NCBI RefSeq assembly: GCF_036785885.1
Contig: NC_092317.1
Location: 4,218,501-4,282,500 of the forward strand
DNA from: Coffea arabica
Lineage: Eukaryota > Streptophyta > Magnoliopsida > Gentianales > Rubiaceae
Reading direction: 5' to 3'
Length of the DNA stretch: 64,000 nt
In this document: piece after piece, positions 1 through 12,090 of the stretch
Position numbering within the stretch: the first letter of the stretch is position 1
Layout: each line of letters opens with the position of its first letter
Made by a program: the position numbers and the translations under genes
The notes under the pieces: model-generated
What the model saw: only the letters and a program-made list of their open reading frames with translations
Told to the model about the DNA's origin: nothing
The model's database searches: none

Positions 1-2692
1 CCAAAGAAGTACGTAATTGCTCCTGAAAAGAACTAAAAAAAAAAAAGTAAAAGAAAGAAAAACTTGAATACAAAAGATAATAAAAATTGAATACCTTCAA
101 TATATGGGCTTCCTGCAACTGCTTCCTCCAAAGGCTGTGATAAAATGGTGCAGATCTTCATATACACAAGTCAACATTAGAAGTACTTCTTCTAAAACTA
201 ATTCTGATTCTTGAGAGTTTTTGGGAGCGCAGCATGCCCAGATGATCATGGTTTCGAGTAATTAATGTCTGGTTATATTAAAAACAAACTTTATAACTCA
301 TGACTTAGTCCAAAAATTGTACTATAGATCTCACACAAATTGAAAAGTTACGATCTTGGTGCGCAGCTAGTGTCACATTACCATCTGTTTTATCGTACAC
401 TGATGATGACCCCTATAGTAATATCACCGGATGGATGCAGCAGTGCAGCTCAAAACTATGAAGAAAATCAGCTTCTACTGAACCATCACCTCAACGTCTC
501 CTACGTCAAGCGTCCAAGCCACCATTATTTAGTAAGCTAGACGGAGAGCCGTTGAGGGAGAGAGTTCAGAGAAAGCTGAGTTTCTGATCAATTTCCTGTC
601 ATCTTAATTAGCATAAACTCAAGAATGTGTTAGCTAGTTTCAAAATAATTTCTGACTTTTGATCACCAAAGACTTCTTGATAATCCATACATTAGTAGTA
701 ACTAACGCATGTTTTATTTGAAAATGAAAAAAAAAAAGAGAGGAAGAAGAGAGATGGGAGAAAAGGGTTTGAGCTACCTCCATATATATAGCATCTTGTG
801 AACCTCATTGATTGAACGACGTAGAAAAATATGCCCCCTCCGGCTGCAGTTTCCTTGCTCTTTCCAACAAACTCCTTTGCAGTTTGAGTTCTAATTTTGT
901 TTAGTAAATATTATATGAAAATACATGTGCTTCTGCTCCTCGCGTCACAGGGTACAAGAAATTCATGAAGCCAGGCAATATGCCCTTGATATTCCAGGCA
1001 TGGTATGCAAGGAAAAAAATTAATAAAAACAAAGGCTTAGTGGCTTTCTTTATTAAAAGAACTAAACAAGACCTTGTTTTTCCATGGAGTAGTTTCAATG
1101 CAGGAAACATATATAACAAAGAGATCAGGTGAATCCGTGGAAGCAAGTTTCAATCAAGTATTGACAAGTGATGCTGCATAGAAGATACTCCACCTCCTAG
1201 AAGGGGCCGTCAATAAGAGATTGTTTTCTTGGACGAGGACGACAAAGTTGGCCAGGCCACTCATCATCCAGAGAGGACAGCAAGAAGAAATGAGTTTATT
1301 ATTTTGGAACTTCTAAGTGTAAGTTGGAATAATTAGGCTTAACTTGATGGGGAAGGAATTGATATATACTCAAACTAATTAACTTTGGAGGAAGTGGAAA
1401 AAAAACAAGAGAGTTTCCTAACAATTCAAGCTTCCTCCTTGCTAATTTTTCCATACTAGGATTTGCCTGTTTTTTAAGTGGTTCACTTATTGCTGCCAAA
1501 ACATTGAGACTTCACCTTCCAATAACTACTTAGTTACATGGTAGTAAAAGGTTGTCAACAATAAGTAACCAGTATCACTTTCGAGCCAAAGGAGCTTGAT
1601 TAGCCCTTTTTCTAGGTATGTAGCAGTATTATATGACTCGAACAACAGATTAGGTTGTCTGTATTAACATGGAAATGTTGAGATTAGGTTGGTCAATAAG
1701 CCATGCCTTCATCATGGTAACGAAGGCAATCAATTCCTCTAACAATTTCATCACTTTGTTTTGTTCAAGAAATAACGAAGAATAATGTAATTTAACAGTC
1801 ACACTACATATATGGGTTATCACTCAAACCACATAATTACCTAGGAATAACATATATAGGAATAGCTCTCCATTCCAGGAAGTGATTCTTGATGTGTATT
1901 GACAAGTCCAGCTTGATACCTGCACCCAAGTTCAACTCAAATAGAAATGCAAGTTTTCCTGTGCAAATACAGGAAATAAGCCGCGGAAGCAAATTATATT
2001 AAGTTAAGTTCATTTTTCCCTGGAAAAACGACACTGAAGAGGCGAATGGAATTTTCTGCCCCGCCAATAGTGATGCTTGATGGTCGATCGAGTTAGAGAA
2101 CAAAAATGTAAGCCTTCCGAGTCAATGGAGTAAGTCTTCAGCCTGCCCTCTCGGGCAACCATATTCTAACATTATTAGCCATTATCAACAGCTGTATAAC
2201 GTGGAATACTGGAAGCCTTTGAGGGCAGCTGAAAGTTTCCTCCAATCATATCTGGGAAATTAATTCTAATTGAATTGTTTTCTCGCAGCTATGCCATGGG
2301 CACTAACCATGGCTGGGCTTTTATACCTACGAAATGGTTCCCTGTTTGCACTTGATTGCTGATATAATTTGCCTTACATCACAATCTTGAATCACTTTTT
2401 CGATCACTTGCAGCTAGTGGTGGTCTTAGGCCATGTAAAACCAGGCAAAGCCAACGTGTCGTTTTGTTCCTTGTCCCAAAAGTCTATAAAGCTTAATTAA
2501 AGCTTCAAGATGATAAAGTTCATAGATCCATGTGTCTTTATTATGTGCCAAAGATCAACCTTCATCGGCTTAATCTTATGAGGGAATAAGAGAATCGACT
2601 CTTAACTCAACCAAGGGTCGAGTTAAAAAGGAATAAAAATTAACACCACTTTTACTTTTGCAGTCATTTTCTTCTGAAGTAAATCTTATATA

Positions 2693-2813
2693 CACTAACA
2701 GTGTATACACTATCACCGTTTGATTCATGACATGTATGCAAAATTTGAATTTTAAATTCAAATTTCGCATAGTTGTCATTCATCAAACGCTGATAATGTA
2801 TATACTGTCAGTG
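2693..2813. mobile_element. Palindromic MITE with CACTA-type ends
   Basis: The two ends are inverted copies of each other: the left begins CACTAACAGTGTATACA and the right, read on the other strand, begins CACTGACAGTATATACA. The pairing continues through nearly the whole 121 bp, meeting at a centre rich in AAATTTGAATTT, so the strand can fold into one long hairpin. CACTA/CACTG ends are typical of the EnSpm/CACTA superfamily. The expected 3-bp target duplication is not exact (ata versus tag), so the superfamily call is tentative. It has no coding capacity. Confidence 0.6.
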
Positions 2814-4198
2814 TAGGAAAGATTAATTCTTTCTTCTTTCACATTTGGTTACTTTCGAAGGAGAAATGGGAGCCCTGCCCCCATGACTCTAATTTCCTCC
2901 ACAATATCACAAGGATTCAACTATGAGACTTTAATTTTGTGCGATTAGCAGTCTTCACACCCAATTATTCGTGAAACATTGCTTGGTTATATGTATCAAG
3001 AATTCGAAGGGAACGACAAACGACAACCGGTGCCAGTGCTGAACACATAAATATGGATTAATCAGTCTGGAATGCACTGAAGTATGTTAATTTAGTGGTT
3101 ATGCAGCCAAATACAGTACCATTATTGTGCATATAGTTTGGTTTTGATGGTGAGGTTCCTGGACCACCATCAAAGACGCCAAAACGCACTCCCTGGTCAA
3201 GGCCGCCACCTTTTAATACTTGTAACGAGTATTCTCTATTTCTCTTTGGCTACTTGCAGATCTTCTGTGCATTGTTCTGGGTTCTTGTATAGGACACTAG
3301 ACTTTACAAAAAGGCATCACTGCAAAGGCTTGGAATGTTCTTTGGGTGTCTTAATCAGCGTACTAAGCAGGATTGGGTTTATCTATACCGGCCTATGGCA
3401 GTGCATAGACATGTAACCTTTGGGAACCATTTTAATGTCAACGGGGGAAAGACATATATACTCCATAATCATGGTATCTGAATGGAATTCCCTACTCAAT
3501 TACCCATGATCTTATTCTGTTTATAGTTGCGATGGCAAGTTTATGGTCTAAATTAAGTTAAACGCACGAGCTAAAAACAGAAGGGTATGGATTCTATAAA
3601 CTAACACAAAACTGTCCATGATCTCTTGAGTGTCATGAAGTGCCAATATATATATTCTATTCCTTGTTCTATGCTGGATAGGATAAGTAGAGAATCATGC
3701 ATGACAGTTAAATGAATATAGAAAATTGACAAACAGACGAAGTGGCCAGTGTGGACAGAGGGGATTGACACCTCTAAACTTATTAGTACATAAATTTCGT
3801 ACAAAATGCGTGTAAAGGTATATTGATCATGTCTTGGATTAGGTTTGAATTCAGAAATGTGTCTTATGATGATTTTATATACTGCTAAGTAGGGAAAACT
3901 GTAAATGAATCTTAAAAACATGGGTGACTATATATAGCTTTGTGGATTTTTTTTTTTCCTTGAATGAAGGGAAGCTTACATTCGGTGGAAGCACAGCAGC
4001 TACCGAAACATTGCAGAAAGAAATACATTATCTATAGTCTATACTATCATCTGTCATGTACAAGAAGGCTGATTCCCATAAAAATATTTGTGGGAAAAAT
4101 CCCATTCAATGATGAGGTCCCAGTTCTCTTTGGCTCTGGAGATGTCCGTCCGGGAAGCTCCAGCATGTTTCATTGCTTCAACCATGGTTTAAAATTTT

Positions 4199-4543
4199 GG
4201 TTAAATTTCACTTTGGACCCTTGAGCACTTTCACTTTAGTACTCCAAGTATGAAATCTGTCCCATTTTAGTTCTCAAATTTCAACTTTAGATGCCTTACC
4301 ACCCAAAGTATAAAAAGTCATCCCAATGTTTCAACTATGAGCGCCACTTATGTCTTATTCCGTTAGATTTGACAATTTTATGGGATGAATTTCATATTTT
4401 AGAGTATAAAGTGTCTAAAGTTGAGATTTAAGAATTAAAATGGATGAATTGCATACCCTAGGGTAAAATTTCCAAAAAATTAAGTTGAATGGCTAAATTA
4501 GAAATGAATCTATAGTTTAAGGGTCCAAAAATATAATTCAGCC
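4199..4543. mobile_element. Foldback MITE, Mutator-like, 345 bp
   Basis: The ends form an inverted repeat: left GGTTAAATT...TTTGGACCCTTGA, and right, on the other strand, GGCTGAATT...TTTGGACCCTTAA. The inner halves also pair; for example CAACTTTAGA near 4291 is the complement of TCTAAAGTTG near 4412. The whole element is therefore a long imperfect palindrome. Flanking 9-mers taaaatttt (4190-4198) and tagaatttt (4544-4552) match at eight of nine positions. This fits the 9-bp duplication made by Mutator-like elements. It is non-autonomous and carries no frame of interest. Confidence 0.65.
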
Positions 4544-5878
4544 TAGAATTTTACTCATGACCTAACATTACCAAGGGCAGTCTTGAATCGACAATCCTTA
4601 CCAAAATGGTAAAATATGTGATAGGGTGTTCAAACCGGGCCTCTAAAACTACTTCTTCCCCTCACTTCTTTCACCAACTTCTTCACTCTATTTCTTCACC
4701 TTCTCGAAAGGCATTTCTCTTCAAGAGGGAGACTATCATGGTCTCTCTTTCCGTGAATTCCTTTTTTATTTTATTTTTCTAATAAAAATTCACCTAAAGT
4801 ATTTTTTGTTGGAGTTCTCTATTTCTCCTCTAGGAGTTCCTAATGAGTAATTTTTTTTTGCTCTCCCAGGAGTTCCTAATAATTATTATGTAATTTTTTC
4901 TTATTTATTATTAGATATGATTGTTAAATCTGAAAATTTTTAAGATCTTAAGTTTATCTCGACAGATTTCATCATCATTATTGGATCTTAAAGCAGTTAA
5001 TTAGTAGATTTGATGATTGTGATATATAGAGAAGGGAATTGTAGCAATTCATCTTATTAGAAGATATTCTGAAATTTTTTTAAATATTTTTCAGATATGT
5101 TCATAATTTTTCAAATTTTTATAGGTCTGTTATTTCTTGTACATGTTTAACCTCTATTAGTGCAGTATTTGTGATGTAAATCAAATTATGCTAAACGATT
5201 TCTAATAATCTCGTTAATGAAATTTACTTTTTTTTTGAAAAAAAAATAATAAAATATGACGACATATCCTGAGATTTGGAGTAGTAGATTGAGTGACCTC
5301 TCACAACAAACTTAAAGGTAACTCGGAATCAGGAAATCAACCAAAGTTAAAACTTAAGGCACAATGAAAACTTGATTTTTTTTTTAGTTTTTTGGGTGAT
5401 GTATCATGGTGACACATTAGTGAATGCATGACAGTATGAAACTCAGACCTTTCAAACTGAAAATTAGTTGGAACTCGGAAGCATACCATCCTCTAATCAC
5501 CCAAAGGTAACAGCTCTCTGCATATACCAAAACTTCAAAACAAATTTCTTTGATAAAAGTGGAAGTCATGCTATTATTTTTGACCTAAGCCTTCTAAATT
5601 GACGTGCATTTTAGAGGTTTGTTTGTACATCGTAAGAGAACAAATTGGCTGCCAATCCTATTTCAGATTTCGACTAAATCAGCTCTTTACTTTAACATTG
5701 AAGTCGATGGTGACAATTCAAGCCTTGCCGACAATTTTAGTCCAATATCAGATGCAGATGAAGGGTAGATAGGGATACACAAAGACGCAATAGTAGAAAC
5801 CACTAAGAAAGAAAAAGCAAAAGAACAAATTATATTCATTAGTAGCCACTCAAATCTAATCTTTATGGGGATTCTACA

Positions 5879-7132
5879 TCAATGTTCAGGGACTGGTAGG
5901 TCCTCATCTGCAGGTGTTGCAACAATCCATTCTCCATTTTCATCAAGCACCATTCCTTTGTTCTTTTCAACCCACCAACTTTCTGGGACCAAACATTCAT
6001 CCTTCAAAAATCCACAAGATTTGTTTACTAAAGCCAAGCTCCTCTTTACCTTCAGTTCAAAGTCTCCATGAGCTGCATTCCAACCAGCTACAACATGTAG
6101 CATTGCCTGCAAATTATGCCAATCACTAGGATTTTTCGAGTCTTTCAAAAACGGCGATTTTCTAGTATCGATAACTAGCTCGATTCCTGAATTATGATAC
6201 CCCAGCAAATGGCTCGGATAGTGTGGGATTAAATCGATTTTGTTCCTGACATGGAGGACTTTAAGATTTGGAAATTGCTTCAATCTGTTATTGAACGTCT
6301 TGTTTCCCACCTGCGGACTACCAAAAACAATTGCTGCTACAGGGATGTCGTGAAGCCCATTTTCAACCAGATCAAAAGCAGCTAAAATTGATAAACTTGC
6401 TCCAAGACTATGCCCAGTAAAAGTAATGCTCAAATCCTCACCTTCATATAGGTTTCTCAGCTCTTCAATCTTGGCCAGGAGCTGTTCTCTGGCACTTAGA
6501 TATGTGAAAGGCGATTTCGGATCACTGGAAACATAAATCTTGAGCCAACCCTGCATAACTTTTGGCATCTTCTCCTCATCATCTCCATCGCTATCACTGG
6601 TGCTTACACTCCCATCTTCCCTTTTTTTCCAAGCTTTTAGACGTAAGAGTGGCTCTGCAGACTTAAGCCCTGCACCTAACACGTTGATCCATTCGTAATT
6701 TCTTGTTGTCCCGCGAAATGCTATGTAAACTTCCCTTCGGCCTATGGCTTGGCTGTGTTCATCTGTTGTGACAGCAATGTAGCCAATCCAATTGGACTCA
6801 CGGTCCCAGGATTCGCGGGACAATGAGCGGAGAAAAATCGCCTTGTGTGCACCTATTTGAGCCGTGGCATAGATGAAACCAATAACTTGGTAATTTGATC
6901 CTGATTCCAACATGACCTTTTCAAAAAATGATTTCTTGCCATACCTGCTGCTGCCGCAGAACTTGGAATTCTGATCATTGTTGAAGGCATCATAGGTTGC
7001 CTGACAAAAATCGCCACAGCGAAGAATCAGGCCCCTGAGACTACCATCCAATGGATCAAGAAGGCCTTCCCAATCGTTGCTTCCTAGCAATTCAGGCCAT
7101 GCTGGTTCTCCTCCGGTCGACCCCATGTTCAT
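5879..7132 (-). CDS. Class II (DAD1-like) phospholipase A1, intronless
   Basis: This 417-residue lipase is predicted to release the sn-1 fatty acid from phospholipids or galactolipids. It has the lipase class 3 alpha/beta-hydrolase fold. The nucleophile elbow GHSLG lies at residues 240-244 (Ser242). An Asp sits in KIDLIP (about Asp300), and a His follows in HNLQAMLHVVAGW (His339 or His346). The conserved YIAFRGTTRNYEW block is at 136-148, just before the lid. No chloroplast transit peptide is evident, and length and start match the cytosolic PLA1-II group rather than plastid DAD1 (class I). The ATG at 7132 opens the frame and the gene is a single exon, as is usual for the group. An acidic SDSDGDDEE insert (about 179-187) follows the lid region. 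A TATATA-containing stretch about 150 bp upstream could be its promoter. Confidence 0.93.
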   Translation of the reverse strand: MNMGSTGGEPAWPELLGSNDWEGLLDPLDGSLRGLILRCGDFCQATYDAFNNDQNSKFCGSSRYGKKSFFEKVMLESGSNYQVIGFIYATAQIGAHKAIFLRSLSRESWDRESNWIGYIAVTTDEHSQAIGRREVYIAFRGTTRNYEWINVLGAGLKSAEPLLRLKAWKKREDGSVSTSDSDGDDEEKMPKVMQGWLKIYVSSDPKSPFTYLSAREQLLAKIEELRNLYEGEDLSITFTGHSLGASLSILAAFDLVENGLHDIPVAAIVFGSPQVGNKTFNNRLKQFPNLKVLHVRNKIDLIPHYPSHLLGYHNSGIELVIDTRKSPFLKDSKNPSDWHNLQAMLHVVAGWNAAHGDFELKVKRSLALVNKSCGFLKDECLVPESWWVEKNKGMVLDENGEWIVATPADEDLPVPEH

Positions 7133-8675
7133 AGAGGAGAAACGCTGCCTATTGCCTGAAAAAACAAATGGGAAAGCTGGTATTTTATCAGGGATTGTTC
7201 GATGGATGCCTGTGATGTTGAGAGCGTTGACTTTGGACAGGAGCCAAGTCTACCAAGATAAAGATTGGTAGATGGAAGTATATAAAACAGTATATTCCTT
7301 GTTAGGACCTTCCTTCCCTGTTTCCTACTAAATAAACCAGACAATATTTCCATATTAAAATTCATAAATTAAAGGATGATGTGGGAGAGTAATTGCAAGG
7401 AACCTGCCAGACAAGGCAGAAGTGAATAATGTGAATTGAGTGTTTTATCTTTTGAAAAACTGGTACCAAACAAATGCTTTGCGATCATCCCAACTGTAAT
7501 TTTCATCGGTCAAGATTCAAGAAATAATAATATGTGAGTGCTAGAAAATTGTTTGGCGTGATAATATCATGAAGAATTTTATGGAAAATAATGTATGAGA
7601 ATTGAAAATTTGACTTATAGCTATCTACATTGGCGAAAGGAAAATATCCATTGCTGGAAATAGTTAATGGGATATTAACTATTTAATGCAATAATTGAGT
7701 TCTTAGGCACGTACACGATAAGATGAATATAAAAGGATAGCAGGCCGCTGTGGAAATATACAAAAGATATCAGGTAAAATTAGAAATATAGAAAGAAAGT
7801 TGGGAATATCTTTTCACATTACTAGTTGGAAAAAAAAATGTCCCAACTATGCATTCGTCTTTTCGATCTTTTCTCTCTGTTTAAAAAATTAATATGTATC
7901 ATGACATAAAAGTGATACTTACTATACATTGTAAGATGATTTTTTTTTTTTTTTTGCTGACGGAGTGGGTGTCCGAGTCAATCTTTACGGGGCCCGACTA
8001 ATCCCACTCCGGCCTGGGAGAAGAGGCCCCATCCCCCAACACGATAACCACGGGACTCGAACCCGCTGAAACCAACCGAGCTGCCCATAATGGACAGGCA
8101 ATTTGGTGGAAGGCAAGGGTTGAACCCCTGACCTCCCACCCCATCAAGAGAGGTGGTGGCCACTGATTCTTTTAAAAGTTAGCCTAGTTGTATAAAGATC
8201 ACTCAATTTGCGAAAACAATGCAAAAGTCAATTTTACTTAAATTTTTTTTTTTTGGTGAAAAATTAGTCAAAGAATTTGATTCCCTAACTTCTTGATGGA
8301 TCCCGTTGAACGGAGCTCTGAAATTGACATGACATGCCATACCACATGAAAAATGATTAGCGTGCTCAAATTTGACCAAAATATGTATGATGGACCAAAA
8401 TTCTTCTCGTTTACTATTCTCTTCTCTGTAATTAAGACTGAACAAATTACTCAAAAACAGAATAATCTGATCCCTTTCCATGATTTAAACAAAAAAAAAA
8501 AAAAAACACCATTAGGGGATTTACATCCTGAAGAAAATCCCTTTATCTCATATTATTCAAAACAATTTACAGTCGAGCATCAAAATAGAACTCATTGCCT
8601 TATAAGTTAAGAGCAACAGACAGCCAGAAAAGTAGTAGCAAATGTCCCGCAGGATCAAGGACGCAGCCTATACGC
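7133..8675. other. Intergenic region with one SINE
   Basis: This is the gap between the phospholipase and the B12D-like gene; the two are on the same strand. Apart from the phospholipase leader and a reverse-oriented SINE at about 7937-8163, it is AT-rich DNA with homopolymer runs (for example an A-run near 8490-8505). I see no other gene. Confidence 0.55.
7937..8163 (-). mobile_element. tRNA-derived SINE with two promoter-like heads
   Basis: Read on the minus strand the element ends in a run of about 16 A. Its body carries GGCCGGAGTGGGATTAGTCG and a tRNA-like head with an A-box-like GGCAGCTCGGTTGG and a B box GGGTTCGAGTCCC. Head and body match the SINE at 45432-45610. Upstream of this head is a second B-box-like GGGGTTCAACCC (around 8125-8140), so the element seems to have two tRNA-like modules. 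Flanks share only TGATT, so the outer boundaries are approximate. Confidence 0.7.
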
Positions 8676-10127
8676 TCAAGCATCTTTAGGTGGTTTATCT
8701 TTCGGTGGTTCCGCTCCAACATCTTTCAATGTTGCCGCTTTGAAATGTGGCTTCCTGCATTTACAATTGATCGCTTAGAATTTCGTGTAAACCTAAGTGC
8801 TTATAATTCCCTAACATTACTTGTTCGGAAGTGGAAATTTTTGTAGAAAACCGTAACGTTTGGATTGCTATTTATAGGAATTTTTGTACAAGAATAAATT
8901 ATAACGATTTGATACATGTGAGATAAAAAGATTGACTGAAAAATGCATTCGCAATAATAGTAAAACTTTTTTTGTTAAAAAAAAAAAAACAATCCAAACA
9001 GGGCAGAATTGCAGCGACTTGACAACATAAATATTAAGGGGGTCGGATTTTGTGTTGTTCCTTTCATTAATCTACTTCTTATTTTGGGGATAAAAAAAAA
9101 CAAAATAAAACTAATTTAGTAGAGGAATAAATGGTCCATGCATGCTGCATACCATGCATAGACATCTCCGGCGATGGGATTAGGCACGGTGTCTTGGCGG
9201 TCAGAATCTTGGACATGAGCCACCTTCCTGAAGAAAGATTTGTTGATGAACTGATCGACATCCTCCGCCACCCGCTCCGGCTCCGCCACCTCTGGTACGG
9301 TTTCCCTTCTTGATTTCTTCACATACACATTTGGAGCCCTCTTCAGCTGATGCAATGCCGTGTATGTTCCAAAACTCGTAGACATAGCTATCAACCCAAG
9401 TGCCACGTATACTGGAACAAACTCTGCCTTCAATGGCCTGCACTTAAAACAAAATTAATCCAAAACTACTTAAAAGTAGTAAAAAGAATCATCACTTGGT
9501 TATTGTCAAAAGATTTACTGTATCCTATACAGTACATGCTATTATAACCACTACAGCTATGGTATAAATTTTTTTTTAATTCTTTTCAAATTTAAGAGGC
9601 ACGAATGAAAAATGAATATTTAAACCTAGAATCTACGTCCTGAGAAGACTACAACGATACTTAGAATAAAAAATGCTGCCTTGAAGATTTCATGTATCAT
9701 AACATCTTTTGAAACTTTAGTACTAGCAATTAAATGTTAGCCAACAGGTTTTTCCTTCGAAATTTGCCACAATCTACTCTAACTTCTGTCAGACCAATCC
9801 CTTGTTTTGATAACATCCGATAACCTCTTTCCCTCTAGCACAAGAAGAATGCACAAAAAGAAAACCTACCATAGTTTCATGTCTGGTTCATGGGTATGAA
9901 TATCAGCTGTTGGGGCATGAGGCTTCATTTTGGGAATGGTTGATGTTGCAAAACCTGAATTTCCGCTACCAGTTCTCAAGCGACTGAAATAATATTTCAA
10001 TTGAGCCTGCAAAATTGAATCGATCAAACCAGTTAATTGATGAAAAAGGTACATTCTGCACAGCCAAGATCGGCTCTGAATGAAGTAACATTACAGTTTA
10101 CACACTCACCGAGGACCTCAGGGCCAT
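8676..10127 (-). CDS. B12D / complex I MLRQ-like small mitochondrial protein
   Basis: I model four minus-strand exons: 10127-10110, 10006-9870, 9437-9153 and 8754-8676, giving 172 residues. All junctions are GT-AG and both split tryptophan codons close (TG|G). The start reads MALRSS followed by an Arg/Ser-rich N-terminus suited to mitochondrial import. Then comes one membrane segment (FVPVYVALGLIAMSTSFGTY) and an APNVYVKKSRRETVPE stretch resembling the NPEVRVTKENR region of B12D/MLRQ proteins. B12D-family proteins are linked to respiratory complex I. The last exon ends in a Lys/Pro-rich KPPKDKPPKDA. If its intron is retained, translation instead stops at 9116 after YAACMDHLFLY (158 residues). 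The last intron contains a hAT-type MITE. Exons 1-3 are secure; the terminal exon and family call are less so. Confidence 0.62.
8852..9004. mobile_element. hAT-like MITE in the last intron of the B12D-like gene
   Basis: The left end contains GTTTGGATTGCTATTT and the right end AAAACAATCCAAACAGGGC, an inverted pair. The interior motif ACATGTGAGATAAAAAG recurs near 44884-44900, inside another AT-rich repeat. The terminal sequence resembles the element at 62094-62299. No clear 8-bp duplication could be found, so boundaries are approximate. Confidence 0.5.
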
Positions 10128-10739
10128 GATCGCTAGCAAGTTTTTAGCAGTAACTATGCAGAAAATCTTCCGCGAATTTGCAAGCTGCTAAGAAATTACG
10201 CTCAAAATCTTGATAGATGTGCCAGAAATTATCTTCAAGTACCGACTTTATTGACATTTTTCATGTCATATAGATGGCCTATAAAATGGTACATTCATGG
10301 GCTTGGGTTGCAGCAGCTGGCAATTTGGGGCACGTGTCATAATACTAAGAGGACACCGCCGCTTCCATGTCTCTTAGCTCCGCGTCATCTTTCCAGAACT
10401 TTGGTCCGAGTTTTTCAAACGAGGATTGAGAGAAAATCGGAGTGGCGGTGGGCCTTTATATAGTAAATTCGTAAATGATTTACAAACAAGCGAAACCAGC
10501 CCCGTCATCATTTCCATAAGAGGCACACATCATCATTTTGCCAATTGCAATTTCGAATGATACATGCCTAAAGTTGAAAATGAGATAATCATTTCGCTGA
10601 CAGTAGATCCGATCTTGTAGACTTAGTGGTCCAAATTTTATTGCATCTTTGATAGTTAAATTGATGAGATGATGTGACAAATTTTGAATCAATAAATTTA
10701 TGACGAGGTGATTTTCGAGCAAACGAGGCGAGTCAATAG

Positions 10740-11850
10740 CACATGCTCACCTGCCAAAATACATAATGACCGGGGTCATATCCCCCGATCCACACTTCGA
10801 TGCTAAAATCAGTTTGGGGACAGAGTGAAGGGGTGAAGAGAGAGTTGTCTAGAATGTCCGTAGTTGATTTTTCATACCTAATTTATAGATGATGGGGAGT
10901 ATTTATAGAGAAGAACCTTACAGATAGAATATGATGTCTAAACCTGACTGGTTGTCAGATGGCAGTCTATGGCGGCAGGCTTAGTCGTAACCCTGACCAC
11001 CAGGGCGGCAGGTAGTCATATCAACATGACGATAGTTGGCTATCTCCACCTTCGAGATGCTAGGTGTTGGGCTCATGACAGGATCTGAAATGAAGGTGAA
11101 ACTGATATGATTGGCCGAGGTGATTCTCAACTCAGAACGACGAAGGCAGGGATCTTCACGGAGTAAACGAGCTTAGTTACCATCTCGGCAGAGATGATAC
11201 CCACAGTCTACATAAACCGGGTTTATCCAAGCGTTTGTCTTGTAGATCTAGCGGTCCAAATTTTGCCACATCTTTAATACTCGAATTAGTGAGATGGTGT
11301 GATAAATTTTGAATCGTTAGATCTATATAGACCGAATCTATCCAAATATTTGCTTCCATGTATGGGTACCTCGACAACTCCGAGGTAAATCACATCGGTC
11401 CCTGTGTTCTCAAAAACCTTGACTGAGTCACCTTGATATCATTGATCACCTTGGCCAAACTGTCATCATTACTAATGCCTCGGTCGATGATGTGACGGAT
11501 GACTGGTGACTTGATGCGATTGACAGCCACTCTATTGCTGTCCTGTTTCTGACACCGTCACCCTAGATTATCATGCAACGTCTGACAGTCAGTAGATCTC
11601 ATCATTTTGCTAGAGATGCTCTTAGTATAAATACCTCCTCTTACTTAAGACAGGTATATATTCATTATTACTCGTACTACTTTACTCCTCGTCTAATACT
11701 CGATCCATATCGGATTTAAGTATCAGAGTAAGATCGGAGAACAAGACTTCGACTATTCCCTCTTGGCAGGTGAGTTCGTATACATTCGACTCGGCTCGCC
11801 CGTCCAGAATTCACCTTCTTACCATGCATTCTTATTCATTTATGCTTCTT
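10740..11850. mobile_element. Degraded LTR-retrotransposon (Ty3/gypsy-like) LTR fragments
   Basis: Two stretches look like promoter-to-U5 parts of LTRs in opposite orientations: minus strand about 10740-10905 and plus strand about 11620-11790. Each has a TATAAATAC box, then a pyrimidine-rich leader and a segment ending in GGCAGGTGAG, a layout common in Ty3/gypsy LTRs. I see no gag or pol coding sequence and no intact pair of LTRs, so this is an old, broken remnant. The lineage within gypsy is not determinable here. Confidence 0.4.
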
Positions 11851-11910
11851 AATATTTTTTTTGTCTCGGAAGATAATTGAGGGTTGCAACTTGCAAGTGA
11901 CATCTGGAGC

Positions 11911-12090
11911 ACACGGGATCCTCAGTGTCACTTTTCCAGTGGCAATTCAGTGCCACTTTTATATTTATGCCAAGTGTCCTATTTATTTAATTTATCATGT
12001 ATTATTTATTTAAATTTTTTCTACCATCACGTGATAAGTGGGATTGGCACTGAATTTGGTACCGAGTAGTGGCACAGAGGATCTCAACTG
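11911..12090. mobile_element. 180-bp MITE with a 10-bp target-site duplication
   Basis: Identical 10-mers catctggagc flank the element at 11901-11910 and 12091-12100. Its ends form an imperfect inverted repeat: GGGATCCTCAGTGTCAC on the left and, on the other strand, TGAGATCCTCTGTGCCAC on the right. An inner inverted pair ATTCAGTGCCA follows. The duplication length suggests a Mutator-like origin. It has no coding content. Confidence 0.6.

Larger units (their letters stand above)
1..5878. other. Gene-poor intergenic region
   Basis: I find no gene in this 5.9-kb AT-rich stretch. Open frames are short (up to about 106 codons), lack recognisable domains and do not chain through splice sites. It contains two palindromic MITEs, listed separately at 2693-2813 and 4199-4543, and several A/T homopolymers. 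A region near 5380-5515 starts with a T-run and is bounded by an inverted GGGTGAT/ATCACCC pair. That could be an old small transposon, but I could not define its ends. Confidence 0.6.

Noticed and set aside
3100-3416. Short frames near 3.1-3.4 kb, one reading FGVFDGG (PP2C-like) on the minus strand
   Set aside because: The match is only a few residues, stops interrupt quickly, and no neighbouring PP2C motifs or exons follow.
3964-4224. 86-codon plus-strand frame before the 4.2-kb MITE
   Set aside because: There is no family match on either strand, and its end lies inside the MITE.
9079-9443. Alternative frames over the B12D-like exon 3
   Set aside because: They are shadows in other frames of the exon encoding the APNVYVKKSRRETVPE stretch.
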